In this document: positions 16,206-25,617 of the stretch, one piece after another
Layout of the letters: each line of letters starts with the position of its first letter
Numbering within the stretch: position 1 is the stretch's first letter
Assembly (NCBI RefSeq): GCF_000972385.1
Contig: NZ_JXTE01000015.1
Coordinates: 1-64,000 of the forward strand
Direction of reading: 5' to 3'
DNA: 64,000 bases
From: Streptomyces sp. WM6386
GTDB taxonomy: Bacteria; Actinomycetota; Actinomycetes; Streptomycetales; Streptomycetaceae
Translations under genes and position numbers: made by a program
The notes under the pieces: generated by a model
Told to the model about the DNA's origin: nothing
The model's input: the letters and a program-made list of their open reading frames with translations, nothing else
Databases searched by the model: none

Positions 16206-17672
16206 TCAATGGGATGACAGGGCTGCGGCGTGAGCGGCCCGCAACGAGGGCTTGTCGATCTTGCCGACGGCGTTCTTGGGGAGGGCGTCGACCACGAAGA
16301 ACGACGTCGGCCGCTTGTAACCGCTGAGGTGGTGCGCAGTCAGCGCTTCCAGAGCCGCGGGAAGGACAGTCGCACCAGGTCGCGGCTGGACGTAGGCGAC
16401 GACCACCTCACCCCACTTCTCGTCAGGCACACCGATGACGGCGGCCTCGAGGACAGACGGGTCAGCCGTGAGGACGTCCTCGATCTCCTTGGGGTAGATG
16501 TTCTCGCCACCGCGGATGATCATGTCTTTCGATCGCCCGACCAGGGTCAGGTAGCCCTCCGCGTCCAAGTGGCCCACGTCGCCCGTGTACAGCCAGCCGT
16601 CCACGATCGTCTTCGCCGTGTCTTCCGGCCGGCCGAGATAGCCACGCATGACGTTGGGGCCACGCACGATGACCTCACCATCCATGCCGGTCGCCAGTGC
16701 ATTGCCCTGCTCGTCGACGATCCGGAGCTCCTGCCCCGGGACGACAACCCCCACGGTGCCTGCCCGGCGCGGACCCGCGACGGGGTTGACGGTGGAGAAG
16801 CAGGTTCCTTCGGACAGCCCGTAACCCTCGATGATGGGGAAGCCGTACCGAGCCTCGAATCGGATCGGCAGCTCGGCGGAGGCCGGTGCCGCGCCGCACG
16901 TGCCGAAACGCAGCGAGGACGTGTCGGGTCGAACATCGGCCGGCAGCGCCTCGAGCATGTTGTAGATCGTGGGCACGGCACTGAAGTAGGTGGGTCGCTC
17001 CCGCTCGACGAGATCGAAGAAGGTCTTGGGGTCGAACCGGTCGGTGATGAAGACACTGCCGCCCGCGACCAGCGGTATGAGCACGCTGATCACGATGGCA
17101 TTGACGTGGAAGAGCGGCAGGATCAGCAAGCAGCGGTCGGTCGGGCCGGCCTCGATCGCCTGGCACCCCATCGCCGCCATGGCGTCGATGTTGGAGTGGT
17201 CGAGCATCACGCCCTTCGGTACGCCCGTCGTTCCGCTGGTGTAGATCAAGAGTGCCGGCGCGGTCGAGTCCGGCTGCGGCGCCGGACCCGACCCCACCAT
17301 CTCTCCGTACAGGCCGTCGACGCACAGCATGGCGACGCCTGCAGCGGTCGTGCCGTCCTCGACGACCAGCACGCGTGCGCCCGAGTCGTGGAGCTGCCGT
17401 GCGACCTCACCCTCGGTCAGGCTCGGATTGACCGGGGTGACGGTCGCCCCGAGCCGCCAGGCCGCGAACAGCAGAAACACGAACTCGACGCGGTTCGTCA
17501 GCTTGAGCGCCACGACATCGTCAGTACCGATCCCAAGGTCCTGAAGGTGACGAGCGGCAGCCCGGACACGGGTCAGGAACTGGGCATTGGTGAGCGACTG
17601 ACGCCCGTCGGCAACCGCGGGCCCATCCGGAGTGGATACGGCGCGACGGTCGGGCAGAGAGGCGAATTTCAT
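16206..17672 (-). CDS. AMP-forming acyl-CoA ligase
   Basis: A 488-residue ANL-superfamily enzyme with all core motifs: '[11 protein letters not shown]' (144-154), 'YGLSEGT' (284-290), 'GDVGHLD' (364-370) and the catalytic lysine in 'KNAVGKIDK' (K471). It should activate a carboxylic acid to its CoA thioester. The start at 17672 has AGGTGA seven bases upstream; a 26-codon longer frame is less likely because it runs into the MBL stop. It follows the MBL hydrolase by 74 bases. In this island it may start the CoA-bound phase of degradation; the substrate is not determined. Confidence 0.88.
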   Translation of the reverse strand: MKFASLPDRRAVSTPDGPAVADGRQSLTNAQFLTRVRAAARHLQDLGIGTDDVVALKLTNRVEFVFLLFAAWRLGATVTPVNPSLTEGEVARQLHDSGARVLVVEDGTTAAGVAMLCVDGLYGEMVGSGPAPQPDSTAPALLIYTSGTTGVPKGVMLDHSNIDAMAAMGCQAIEAGPTDRCLLILPLFHVNAIVISVLIPLVAGGSVFITDRFDPKTFFDLVERERPTYFSAVPTIYNMLEALPADVRPDTSSLRFGTCGAAPASAELPIRFEARYGFPIIEGYGLSEGTCFSTVNPVAGPRRAGTVGVVVPGQELRIVDEQGNALATGMDGEVIVRGPNVMRGYLGRPEDTAKTIVDGWLYTGDVGHLDAEGYLTLVGRSKDMIIRGGENIYPKEIEDVLTADPSVLEAAVIGVPDEKWGEVVVAYVQPRPGATVLPAALEALTAHHLSGYKRPTSFFVVDALPKNAVGKIDKPSLRAAHAAALSSH

Positions 17673-17746
17673 GGTGAGGTCACCTATCGTGGTGTGGCGC
17701 GTTTCAACGCGAAGGCAACAGTGCGGGCTTCGGGTGACTGGCTCGG

Positions 17747-18631
17747 TCACTCAGTGCCATCGCGCTGCGCGATCGCCGCTCCGGCGGAGAACTGGAGCGT
17801 CCAGACGTTGCCGTGGTGCGGGTACTTCTCCACCATGGTGGCCACCAGCTCTTCGGCATCCTTGGCGACCTCGGAGGCAGCCGCGAAGTCCTGGAGGTAG
17901 GCGCGGGTCTGGGCGATCATGGTCTCGACCGCGTAGTCGTCGCCGTCGGGCCTGCGGTGTCCGGACACGATCATGCGCGGGCGGAGGCTCTCCACGGTGG
18001 CGACGGTCTCGAGCCAGTCCTGCCACTCGTCGGGCGTCGACAGGCCGAGCATCGGGTGGATCTCGTTGTAGATGGAGTCACCGGCCACGACGACGTCGAT
18101 CTCGGGGATGTGCACGATGCTGGTGGGATGGATGTCGGCCTGCTTCACCTCGATGATGTGCAGGGGAGATCCGTCGACGTACAGCGTGTCGCCTTCGAGC
18201 GGCTCCGGAAGCGGCCCCGCCATGATGCAGGTGTCGCCGAACAGCATGCGCCACTGCTCGATCTGGACCTGCATGGTCTGCTTCATGGACTCGACCACGT
18301 GGGCCAGCGCCACGGCCTTCGCCTCCGGGAACCGCTCCAGGAGCGGTCCGAAGCCGAGGTAGTGATCAGCGTGATCGTGGGTGATGTAGATCGTCGTGAG
18401 CTTCTTGCCGGTGCGCTCGATCAGGTCACCGAGGTCGCGGACGTCGTCCTTGAGGTAGAGCGCGTCGATCAGGACCACCTCGGTGGCGCCGCTCACGAGC
18501 GTGGCCGTGGTGGGCGAGAAGGTGCCGTTCGGAACGCCGGGAAACTCCTCGGCCGGGACATTCGGCCAGCGACCGGCGAAGACCGTGGCGCGGATGGGTG
18601 CGGCCGGCGAGGAGTGGGTGTCAGTGGTCAC
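17747..18631 (-). CDS. MBL-fold metallo-hydrolase (copy 1)
   Basis: A 294-residue product with the zinc motif 'HDHADH' (residues 85-90), an 'AGDSIYNEIHP' metal-ligand aspartate and a downstream 'SGHRR' histidine, so a binuclear site is intact. The GTG at 18631 has GGAGG nine bases upstream; the frame extends further up but without a ribosome site. It is clearly related to the MBL protein at 33679-34530 ('LLERFPEA' and 'LLERFPTA', same domain order). It probably hydrolyses an ester, lactone or thioester of the pathway (inference). Confidence 0.82.
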   Translation of the reverse strand: MTTDTHSSPAAPIRATVFAGRWPNVPAEEFPGVPNGTFSPTTATLVSGATEVVLIDALYLKDDVRDLGDLIERTGKKLTTIYITHDHADHYLGFGPLLERFPEAKAVALAHVVESMKQTMQVQIEQWRMLFGDTCIMAGPLPEPLEGDTLYVDGSPLHIIEVKQADIHPTSIVHIPEIDVVVAGDSIYNEIHPMLGLSTPDEWQDWLETVATVESLRPRMIVSGHRRPDGDDYAVETMIAQTRAYLQDFAAASEVAKDAEELVATMVEKYPHHGNVWTLQFSAGAAIAQRDGTE

Positions 18632-18779
18632 GAGGTACCTCCGGTTGCGGTGCTGTCGGCCGACGCGGCATTGCGCACGTCGGCGGGCGAAGTCAGGTTT
18701 TGAACGCACGCTCGGTGACTCATGGAACGAGTGCGCCGAACGCTGGTACGCGAGCGCCACGTTGCTCTGAAGCGCCACC

Positions 18780-19077
18780 GTGGCTGCTGGAGCGGTTGAT
18801 ACGGCGCACTGCGGGACAAGCGACCCCGCGCAGACAGCGGCAGCGCGGAGCCAGGTCAGTGAATCGAGGACGAGCAGGACGGGACGGCCGTCCGCGGCGA
18901 TACTTTCGCTGCTGAAGCGGCCTGCGTCTGCTGTCGGCAGGCCGTTGTGGGAATCCTGTCCCCGGCTCCCGGATCGCTCCTCGGGATCCGCAGATCGCGC
19001 ATGATGTCCGCGAAGGTCGGCCGGTCGATGCGGTAGGGCATGCCCTCGCCGCGGGTGGTACGCGCTGTGGTCGTCAT
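18780..19077 (-). pseudogene. Redoxin/thioredoxin-fold remnant, frameshifted
   Basis: The reverse strand starts with MTTTARTTRG and 'DPGAGDRIP', the usual entry of a redoxin domain, then loses frame. The shifted frame continues 'LPTADAGRFSSESIAADGRP' and 'VLLVLDSLTWL', exactly what should follow. The frames do not join, the peroxidatic-cysteine region is missing, and homology stops near 18800. I read it as a truncated, frameshifted peroxiredoxin-like gene. Confidence 0.65.
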
Positions 19078-19170
19078 GGGCTCCTCAGAGGATCATCCGG
19101 AGATGGATGAGGTCCCGGGGCACGCACGGTCGACAGCACCTCACGATGCCTCGGGACCTCGCTCAGGGGG

Positions 19171-19608
19171 TCAGCCGGTCAGCTCGTAGGGGACGGGCCG
19201 GTTCTCCTTGGCCCAGAGCTTCTCGATGTCGGACTCCGGCGGAGGCGGAACGAGGCCCTGGACGCGCCACAGGTCCATGGCGGTCTCGTCGATGTGGACC
19301 TCCCAGTCGTAGCCGCGGTCCTTGACGAGCGGCGCCAGCTTCTCCTCGATGATCTCCATGCACATGAACCGCATCTCGGGGTCGTCCATCTGCCGGGCGA
19401 TGTGGTCCGTGCGGATCCGTATGAAGTTGTTGTTCGCCTTGCCACCGACGTACATGGTGTTCGCCGGCATGTCCTTGAACAGGACGACGACATAGAACTT
19501 CGGCAGGTTGACGTAGTCCACGTAGAGCGAGGTGATCCGCTCGGACAGTTGTTCCTTGTCCTCCGGGGTGAAGGCGTTCTCGGGGGTGAAGATCTCCCAG
19601 TACGGCAT
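19171..19608 (-). CDS. Tautomerase_3 family protein (cis-CaaD-like)
   Basis: A 145-residue tautomerase-superfamily protein. Met is followed by proline, the expected N-terminal catalytic Pro1 after Met removal. 'KFYVVVLFKDMP', 'TDHIARQM' and 'YDWEVHIDET' match the long, fused-repeat Tautomerase_3/cis-CaaD group rather than the 62-residue 4-oxalocrotonate tautomerase. GGAG lies six bases before the ATG. It likely isomerises or hydrates an unsaturated acid in the degradation route (inference). Confidence 0.85.
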   Translation of the reverse strand: MPYWEIFTPENAFTPEDKEQLSERITSLYVDYVNLPKFYVVVLFKDMPANTMYVGGKANNNFIRIRTDHIARQMDDPEMRFMCMEIIEEKLAPLVKDRGYDWEVHIDETAMDLWRVQGLVPPPPESDIEKLWAKENRPVPYELTG

Positions 19609-19674
19609 TGCGGCTCCTTGATGGATGGATCGGTGACGGAAGGTGCGGCTCGTCGGTGCGGCTCAGGAGGGGGC

Positions 19675-20580
19675 TCAGTCCCGGAGGTGCCTGACGAAGT
19701 GGTCCCGTGCGGCTGCGGAGAGCTCGTCGAAGCCGGGGCCGCTGTAGAAGTCGAAGTGGCCACCCTGCTTGACGATGATCTGCTTCGGCTCCCGGGCCTC
19801 CTCGTACGCGTCGAGGGCCAACTCGAACGGTGCCACCCTGTCGTTGTCGGCCACGATCATCAGGAGCGGGGTCGGCGCGATGCGGCTGATGAAGGTGCCC
19901 GGGGCGTACTCGGTCACCATTTCCATGCTTCGAGCCGTCAGCTCGTTCTTCCAGTTGGGCGCCCGGTCCGCCGATGTCTTGCTGAACCACTCGTAGGCGT
20001 CGGCCGCGGGCATCACGGCCTGCGCCGTGGGGTCGGCCGCGACGACCGGGACCATAGCGGGCTCTCCGCCGGTGAACCGGTTGAGTCGGTCGCCCTCCTG
20101 GATCGCACGGAAGACTGGGATGAAGTCCGGCCGGATCGCCCGGCTCAGGGTGCGCGGACCCGTGATGAACGGCACCTGGGAGACGACGGCCTTCACCCTC
20201 TTGTCGATCGCCGCGACCATGAGGACGTGTCCGCCGGAGAAGCTGGAGCCCCAGATGCCGATCTTCGACGCGTCCACCTCGGGGCGGGTGGTGGCGTAGG
20301 TGATCGCGTTCCGGAAATCCCGGTACTGCAGGACCGGGTCGACTTCCTGACGGGGCGTTCCCTCACTGTCGCCGAAATTCCGGTGATCGTAGGCGAGCAC
20401 GTTGAGGCCGGCTTCGGAGAAGACCACGGCATAGTCGTCGAGGTGCATCTCCTTGACGCATGACAGCCCGTGCGCCAGGACCACGACCGGTGCCGGCGTG
20501 CTGGTGTTCCTGGCCGGACAGAACCAGCCTCGGAGGGTGACGCCGCCCTCGCCCTTGAACTCGATGTCTTCTCGATGCAT
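19675..20580 (-). CDS. Alpha/beta hydrolase (copy 1)
   Basis: A 301-residue hydrolase. 'LAHGLSCVKEMHLDDYA' forms the oxyanion region, 'WGSSFSGGH' (residues 110-118) carries the serine and 'GGHFDFY' near the C-terminus the histidine. The start at 20580 follows GGAAGA; a 52-codon upstream extension has no ribosome site. It is a close relative of the gene at 32645-33541 ('GVTLRGW', 'VSPTPLLMIVA'-like segment). It sits 66 bases upstream of the tautomerase gene, in the same direction. Confidence 0.85.
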   Translation of the reverse strand: MHREDIEFKGEGGVTLRGWFCPARNTSTPAPVVVLAHGLSCVKEMHLDDYAVVFSEAGLNVLAYDHRNFGDSEGTPRQEVDPVLQYRDFRNAITYATTRPEVDASKIGIWGSSFSGGHVLMVAAIDKRVKAVVSQVPFITGPRTLSRAIRPDFIPVFRAIQEGDRLNRFTGGEPAMVPVVAADPTAQAVMPAADAYEWFSKTSADRAPNWKNELTARSMEMVTEYAPGTFISRIAPTPLLMIVADNDRVAPFELALDAYEEAREPKQIIVKQGGHFDFYSGPGFDELSAAARDHFVRHLRD

Positions 20581-20753
20581 GTGATCTTCCGATTCGCTTG
20601 CGACGGTCCGTCGGTCGTGTGGAGGTTCGCTCGGAGTGATCCGACACTCGCGAGTAGTGGTGTCGGGGCCAGAATCCACGAATGCCTGGGCGGGCTCATA
20701 GAAGGATCGCGCCGCGGGGTGGTACGGGTGTGCCACGGCCTACGAGGAGACGG

Positions 20754-21707
20754 TCAGGCGCATCCGTGGGCTTCCCGGTAGTCGCCGGGCGACAGCGAGA
20801 ACTCTCGACGGAACTCCCGTCCGAAGTGGCTCGCGTCGCAGAAGCCCCACCGGTGCGCGATCGCGGCAATGGAGAGGTTCGTGTTCACCAGGTCGCCCCT
20901 GGCCGCTGCCAGGCGGTGCATGCGGATCACCGCCCCGACGGTGTCCCCGGTCGACGCGAAGGCCCGGTGGACCGTCCTCGGAGAAACGCTGTGGGCGGCG
21001 GCGAGGTCGGCGACTCTGATCGGTCCACCGGAGAGATGGTCAATGATCCAGTCTTCCAGCCGCCGTCGGAACACCTGGAGAAACTCGTCGTCGCCGATGT
21101 GGGGTCGACTCGCACGGATCATGCCGGCGATGAGGACGAGGAGGGAGTTGCGCGCTCCCTCGACCTCCGCCGCGGACATCCGCCCGATGTGCCGGTCCAG
21201 GCTCATGACGAAGCCGTGGAGGAGGTTGGCCAAAGGGTTCTGAGCCGTGTCCAGGAGCAGGCAACCGGGTGCACCGCCCCCCGCGTTGAACGGGGCCAGG
21301 GCACTCATGGGCACCCGGACCGTTCGTTTGGCCAGGTGATCCGGGATGAGGAACCGCCCGGTGGTGCGGTTGCTCATGAGGAGAACCGTTCCTGGTCGCA
21401 GGACGACGGTCTCGTCAGCGGTCTCGATGTTCTGCTGACCGGCGTTGGCGGCGAGGAGGAGCAGCGCGTCGTCGTCCTGACGCACTGCGTTTCTGCCTCG
21501 GATCCCTTCGACCTGCGGGCACACCCAGTCGGTGATGAGCAGGTCTCCGAGGTCCAGCTCCTCAGCAGATCCGAGGCGCTTGACCGGCCCGGTGAGCCGC
21601 AGGTCCATGGAGGCAAGGCGGTCACGGACGGCGAGCCTCCAGCGGACGTCCAACTCTTCGGGTGTCAGCAGGCCGGCGGGGCTTAGCATGGGTGGGGCGA
21701 CATTCAC
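20754..21707 (-). CDS. AraC-family regulator (AraC_binding_2 + HTH_18)
   Basis: A 317-residue product with a cupin-like ligand domain in the first 200 residues and a C-terminal double helix-turn-helix ('IRVADLAAAHSVSPRTVHRAF', 'LSIAAIAHRWGFCDASHFGR'). I chose the GTG at 21707 because GGAG lies five bases upstream; a longer frame reaching 21869 would run into the divergent neighbour. It is divergent from a second AraC-type gene 100 bases away. It probably activates the tautomerase, hydrolase and ligase genes that run in its own direction. Confidence 0.85.
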   Translation of the reverse strand: MNVAPPMLSPAGLLTPEELDVRWRLAVRDRLASMDLRLTGPVKRLGSAEELDLGDLLITDWVCPQVEGIRGRNAVRQDDDALLLLAANAGQQNIETADETVVLRPGTVLLMSNRTTGRFLIPDHLAKRTVRVPMSALAPFNAGGGAPGCLLLDTAQNPLANLLHGFVMSLDRHIGRMSAAEVEGARNSLLVLIAGMIRASRPHIGDDEFLQVFRRRLEDWIIDHLSGGPIRVADLAAAHSVSPRTVHRAFASTGDTVGAVIRMHRLAAARGDLVNTNLSIAAIAHRWGFCDASHFGREFRREFSLSPGDYREAHGCA

Positions 21708-21807
21708 TTCGGCTCCAGCTCGGTAGAAGCTGTCCTCTCGGTTGTGACTCGTAGTTTGCTTCGTTGAAACATTCCGGTACTTGCCCTGAGGCGACAAGGA
21801 TTTGTCC
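21708..21807. promoter_or_regulatory. Divergent promoter region with start-site hairpin
   Basis: A 100-base gap between two AraC-type genes. CAAGGA (21795-21800) and TCCTTG (21805-21810) form a perfect 6-bp dyad around TTTG. It contains both the AAGGA ribosome site and the TTG start of the rightward gene, so folding would hide the start. Confidence 0.4.
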
Positions 21808-22854
21808 TTGCGTGACACCGATCTTCCTGTCCGGTGCTCTGCCCTGCAGGGGCTCTCCGCGCTCGTCACCGAGATCGGCGGCTCGGGCCCGGAACTCCTC
21901 GCGGCCTACGGCTTCGACGAGGCGAGGATCGCCGAGGGCAACTCGTTCGCCAGTCTCCGAGTGGTCGAGCGCGTTCTCGAGGAAACGGCCCGCCAATTCG
22001 CGCTTCCGGACCTCGGGTTGAGGATGGCGGCGCAGCAGGATCTGCATGTGCTGGGACCGCTGGCGATCGCCATGGAGAACTCGCGCACGATCGGCGAGGC
22101 CGTCGAGTGCGCGAGCCGGTACCTGTTCGTCTACAGCCCGGCCCTCTCACTCGAGGAAACCGACGACCCGCTGGGAAGTCCCGGTGTGGTCGGCCTCCGC
22201 TACACAACCACGGGCATCAAGGCGTCACCACAGGCGATCGACTACGGCATCGGGATCGTCCACCGAGTCCTGACGCTGCTCCACGGCGACGCAGCCTACG
22301 GACTTCGTTCGGTCCTGCTTCCACATGCTCGCCTGGCACGGGAAAGCTCTTACCGGAAGTACTTCGGGGCCGAGGTCAGGTTCGACTGTCCGAGCGCGGT
22401 CCTGCGTGTCCCGAGCCACCTGTTCTCGACACCGGTCAGGGGCGGCGACGACCTGCTCCACGACATCGCGATGGACCATCTCGAAACGCACTTCGGCCAC
22501 CAGCACGTGCCGATGTCGGACCTGGTCGCAGCGATTCTCAGCGAACAGCTCGGATCCAGTGGTCCGGACCTGCCGAAGGTCGCGCGCCTGCTGAGTCTCC
22601 ACCCGCGTTCGCTGCAGCGGTCCCTGTCCAAGGAGGGCACGACCTTCTCCGGCGTCGTCGATGGTGTACGCCGGAGTCAGGCCCTGGACTTGATCACGAG
22701 GACCGACCTGTCCTTCTCGCAGATCGCGGCCAGCCTGGGGATGCAGGAACAGTCCAGCCTCACTCGTGCGGTACATCGGTGGTTCGCCACGTCACCTTCC
22801 GGACTGCGACGTGAGGGACGGGAGCCGAAAGGTCAGTCCGCCCGCATCGACTGA
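21808..22854 (+). CDS. AraC-family regulator (Arabinose_bd/OruR type)
   Basis: A 348-residue protein. The N-terminal part has the Arabinose_bd pattern ('LPDLGLRMAAQQDLHVLGPL', 'AIAMENSRTIGEAV', 'YLFVYSPAL'). The C-terminal HTH contains 'LPKVARLLSLHPRSLQRSL' and 'LSFSQIAASLGMQEQSSLTRA'. The TTG at 21808 is seven bases after AAGGA; a TTG two codons earlier is too close to it. It is the second regulator of the catabolic island, and no effector is evident. Confidence 0.85.
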   Translation: MRDTDLPVRCSALQGLSALVTEIGGSGPELLAAYGFDEARIAEGNSFASLRVVERVLEETARQFALPDLGLRMAAQQDLHVLGPLAIAMENSRTIGEAVECASRYLFVYSPALSLEETDDPLGSPGVVGLRYTTTGIKASPQAIDYGIGIVHRVLTLLHGDAAYGLRSVLLPHARLARESSYRKYFGAEVRFDCPSAVLRVPSHLFSTPVRGGDDLLHDIAMDHLETHFGHQHVPMSDLVAAILSEQLGSSGPDLPKVARLLSLHPRSLQRSLSKEGTTFSGVVDGVRRSQALDLITRTDLSFSQIAASLGMQEQSSLTRAVHRWFATSPSGLRREGREPKGQSARID

Positions 22855-23400
22855 GCGTGCTCCGCGAGCCCGGCCCAGATGGCCTTGCCCTACTTCGCAC
22901 ATCAGAGTGGATTGGAGGATCATCCGCAGCTGTATGTGGGCTTTCCCGTAGCGGATGGCGTTGGTCACCATTTCGCTGACCATGAGCTCCGTGGTGAAGG
23001 ACAGCTCTTCCGGGCCCTGGGCGGCGAGTTGGTCGGATGCGTAGGTGCGGGCACCGGCCGTGATCGTCGGGTCGGAGGTGAGATCCCATGTGGCGACATG
23101 CCTGGCGTCAAGCGCTCGGGTTCGCGCCACGAGCAGAGCGATGTCGTCGGTGGGGCGGCCAGGCAGCAGCGCGGACGGCAGGTCCTCGCAGGCCGCCTCC
23201 AACGAAGCGGGTGCTCGGGCAAGGACGTTGCGCAGCAGCGTGAGTGCGGTGTCCACGTCGCGCGCGGCGAGCGAGGTCGGCCAGCTGCCGGCGAAAGGGC
23301 TCTGCCCGGCGTCGACGCACCGCAAGGGAGGCGGGTCCGGGACTCGCCGCGCGGTCACCCAGCGCTCCAGAGAGGCAGCAACGGCCGAATCACCGTTCAC
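22855..23400 (-). pseudogene. SpoIIE-phosphatase/HATPase signalling protein remnant
   Basis: The reverse frame holds the tail of a PP2C/SpoIIE domain ('DVDTALTLLRNVLARAPASL', then 'LLPGRPTDDIALLVARTRAL') followed by the start of an anti-sigma-type HATPase ('FTTELMVSEMVTNAIRYG', an N-box). Residues after 'LRMI' no longer fit the family and the G-box region is missing. The 5' part encoding most of the phosphatase is also absent. The frame runs on into the 3' end of the AraC gene. It is a fragment of a PAS/GAF-SpoIIE-HATPase regulator. Confidence 0.7.
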
Positions 23401-23419
23401 GTTTTGGTACGTACGAGAA

Positions 23420-23453
23420 AGGTCCTGCCCAGCGTTTCCGCTGGGCAGGACCT
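23420..23453 (-). terminator. Strong hairpin terminator after the peroxiredoxin gene
   Basis: AGGTCCTGCCCAGCG (23420-23434) is the exact complement of CGCTGGGCAGGACCT (23439-23453), a 15-bp stem with a TTTC loop. On the reverse strand it is followed by a pyrimidine-rich TTTCTC. It lies downstream of the peroxiredoxin stop. Confidence 0.8.
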
Positions 23454-23597
23454 CTTCCCGGCGCGACCACGGTGCAGCTGACCGAGATCGCTGCTTCGGA
23501 CGGCGCGGTCTGGGCAGTCGACCGGAGCGGCGACGCGCGCCGGCGCAGACATCATTGCTTTCTCCGCCCGTATCGGCCGGTATGGGCGGCGGGAGAC

Positions 23598-24224
23598 TTA
23601 CGGCTGGTCCGTCAGGCGCAGATATGGCTTCACCGTTCGATATCCGGGAAACCGAATGGCTGCCTCTTCGTCACTTACGGCAGGGGTGATGACGACCTCC
23701 TGGCCCGGCTGCCAGTCCGCAGGCGTGGCCAGTTGGTGCTGAGCCGTGAGCTGCAGAGAGTCCAGCACGCGAAGAATCTCTGCGAAGTTCCGCCCCGTAC
23801 TGGCCGGATATGTCATGGTCAGCTTGATCTTCTTGTCGGGACCGATGACGAAGACGGTGCGCACCGTCGCTGTGTCGGATGCGTTCGGGTGGATCATCCC
23901 GTAGAGGCCTGCAACGGACCGGTCACTGTCGGCGATCATAGGGAAGTTGACCTGGGCGCCCTGCGTCTCGGCGATGTCGTTCGCCCAAGTGCGGTGATCC
24001 TTGGCGGAGTCGACCGACACTGCAGCGATCTTCGTGTCACGCCTGGCAAATTCGGGTTCAAGCCGGGCGGCCGCTCCGAGCTCCGTGGTGCAGACCGGAG
24101 TGAAGTCGGCGGGATGGGAGAACAATATTCCCCAACTCTCGCCGAGCCATTCATGGAAACGCAGTTCACCGGTGGCGGACTCTGCCGTGAAATCAGGGGC
24201 GAGGTCACCTATTTGGAGCGTCAT
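23598..24224 (-). CDS. 1-Cys peroxiredoxin (Prx6-type)
   Basis: A 208-residue thioredoxin-fold peroxidase. 'HPADFTPVCTTE' places the peroxidatic cysteine at C45 with its supporting Thr. The C-terminal extension ('VVITPAVSDEEAAIRFPGY') is typical of Prx6, and no resolving cysteine is evident. It should reduce peroxides. GGAG lies nine bases before the ATG at 24224; a further ATG six codons upstream is less well spaced. It is downstream of pcaF in the same direction, about 165 bases away, and may protect against peroxide formed during ring oxidation. Confidence 0.88.
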   Translation of the reverse strand: MTLQIGDLAPDFTAESATGELRFHEWLGESWGILFSHPADFTPVCTTELGAAARLEPEFARRDTKIAAVSVDSAKDHRTWANDIAETQGAQVNFPMIADSDRSVAGLYGMIHPNASDTATVRTVFVIGPDKKIKLTMTYPASTGRNFAEILRVLDSLQLTAQHQLATPADWQPGQEVVITPAVSDEEAAIRFPGYRTVKPYLRLTDQP

Positions 24225-24388
24225 TTCGGCGTTCTCCTTCAATCAGAGTGGCGTGTGGGGAAGGTAATGCGCGGCGAAGTGCCGCTGGAGCACCTGAAGC
24301 CCGAAACCGACGTGACGGCGCACAGCACTGCTCCCCCAGCCTCGGTGGCGACGCGGACCGTGGCGAGCCGGCCCTGTCGCTCCGGCGG

Positions 24389-25561
24389 TCAAGCTTCGAG
24401 CACTACGGCGAGTCCCTGGCCGACGCCGATGCAGATGGCGGCGACGCCAATACCGCCGCCGCGTGCGGCAAGTGCGTGTGCGAGGTGTCCGACGATGCGT
24501 CCTCCGGAGGCGCCGAGGGGGTGGCCGATGGCGATGGCACCGCCGTCGACGTTGACCTTCTGGGGATCGAGTTCGGGCCAGAGCCGCATGCAGGCGATGC
24601 TCTGGGCGGCGTATGCCTCGTTGAGTTCGACGAGGTCGACGTCCGACCAGGTTCTGCCGGCGCGGGCGAGGGCGCGGTTGGCTGCCTCCACCGGGGCGAT
24701 GCCGAAGACGTCCGGGTCGTTGCCGGCCACTCCTCGCCCGGTGATGCGGGCCAGGGGTTGCGCTCCGGGCAGGGCGTTCTCGGCTCCGAGCAGTACTGCG
24801 GAGGCACCGTCGTTGAGGGGAGAGGAGTTGCCCGCTGTGACGCTTCCGTTCGCGAGGAACGCCGGCCTGAGCGCGGCGAGGGCGGCCATGCTCGTGTCGT
24901 CGCGGATGCCCTCGTCGCGGTCGAGGTCGACACCGGGCATACCGATGATCTCTGCCGCGTAGGCGCCGTCGGCGAATGCGCGTGCCGCGTTCTGATGGCT
25001 GCGCAGGGCGAAGGCATCCTGCTCCTGGCGGGAGACGGCGAAGCGTTCCGCGAGGATCTCGGCTGTCTGTCCCAGGGGGATGGTCCACTGCTCGGGCATG
25101 CGGGGGTTCACGAGCCGCCATCCCAGGGTGGTGGAGACCATGGTCGCGTTGCCTGCCGGGTAGGCTCGGTCCGGCTTGGGCACGACCCACGGTGCGCGGC
25201 TCATCGACTCGACGCCGCCGGCGAGCACGAGCGTTGCGTCACCTGCTTCGATGGCGCGGCTGCCCTGGATGACCGCCTCGACTCCGGAGCCGCACAGGCG
25301 GTTGACGGTCACGCCGGGCGTACTGGTGGGGAACCCTGCCAGCAGTGCGCCCATGCGGGCCACATTGCGATTGTCCTCGCCGGCGCCATTGGCGTTGCCG
25401 AACACGATGTCGTCGATCCGCTCCGGGTCCAGGTCCGGCTGCCGCTCGACGATGGCGCTCATGACATGTGCGGCGAGGTCGTCCGGGCGTACGCCCTCCA
25501 GTGCTTTGCCGTACTTTCCGAAAGGGGTTCGTAGAGCGTCGTATACGAAGCTAGCGGTCAT
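24389..25561 (-). CDS. pcaF: Beta-ketoadipyl-CoA thiolase / acetyl-CoA acyltransferase
   Basis: A 390-residue thiolase with the acyl-accepting C90 in 'NRLCGSG', H347 in 'GHPLGASG' and the second cysteine C377 in 'CIGVGQG'. It cleaves beta-ketoadipyl-CoA to succinyl-CoA and acetyl-CoA. The specific assignment rests on its place directly after the CoA-transferase subunit genes; on sequence alone it could also serve other 3-oxoacyl-CoAs. Confidence 0.88.
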   Translation of the reverse strand: MTASFVYDALRTPFGKYGKALEGVRPDDLAAHVMSAIVERQPDLDPERIDDIVFGNANGAGEDNRNVARMGALLAGFPTSTPGVTVNRLCGSGVEAVIQGSRAIEAGDATLVLAGGVESMSRAPWVVPKPDRAYPAGNATMVSTTLGWRLVNPRMPEQWTIPLGQTAEILAERFAVSRQEQDAFALRSHQNAARAFADGAYAAEIIGMPGVDLDRDEGIRDDTSMAALAALRPAFLANGSVTAGNSSPLNDGASAVLLGAENALPGAQPLARITGRGVAGNDPDVFGIAPVEAANRALARAGRTWSDVDLVELNEAYAAQSIACMRLWPELDPQKVNVDGGAIAIGHPLGASGGRIVGHLAHALAARGGGIGVAAICIGVGQGLAVVLEA

Positions 25562-25617
25562 GACCTCGTCCGTTTTCGTTCATGGTCGTCGAGTGGCGGA
25601 ATTGTGTTGGCGCCTTG

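Noticed and set aside
19171..19608. Canonical 4-oxalocrotonate tautomerase
   Set aside because: The protein is 145 residues and matches the long Tautomerase_3/cis-CaaD type, not the 62-residue enzyme of the meta-cleavage pathway.
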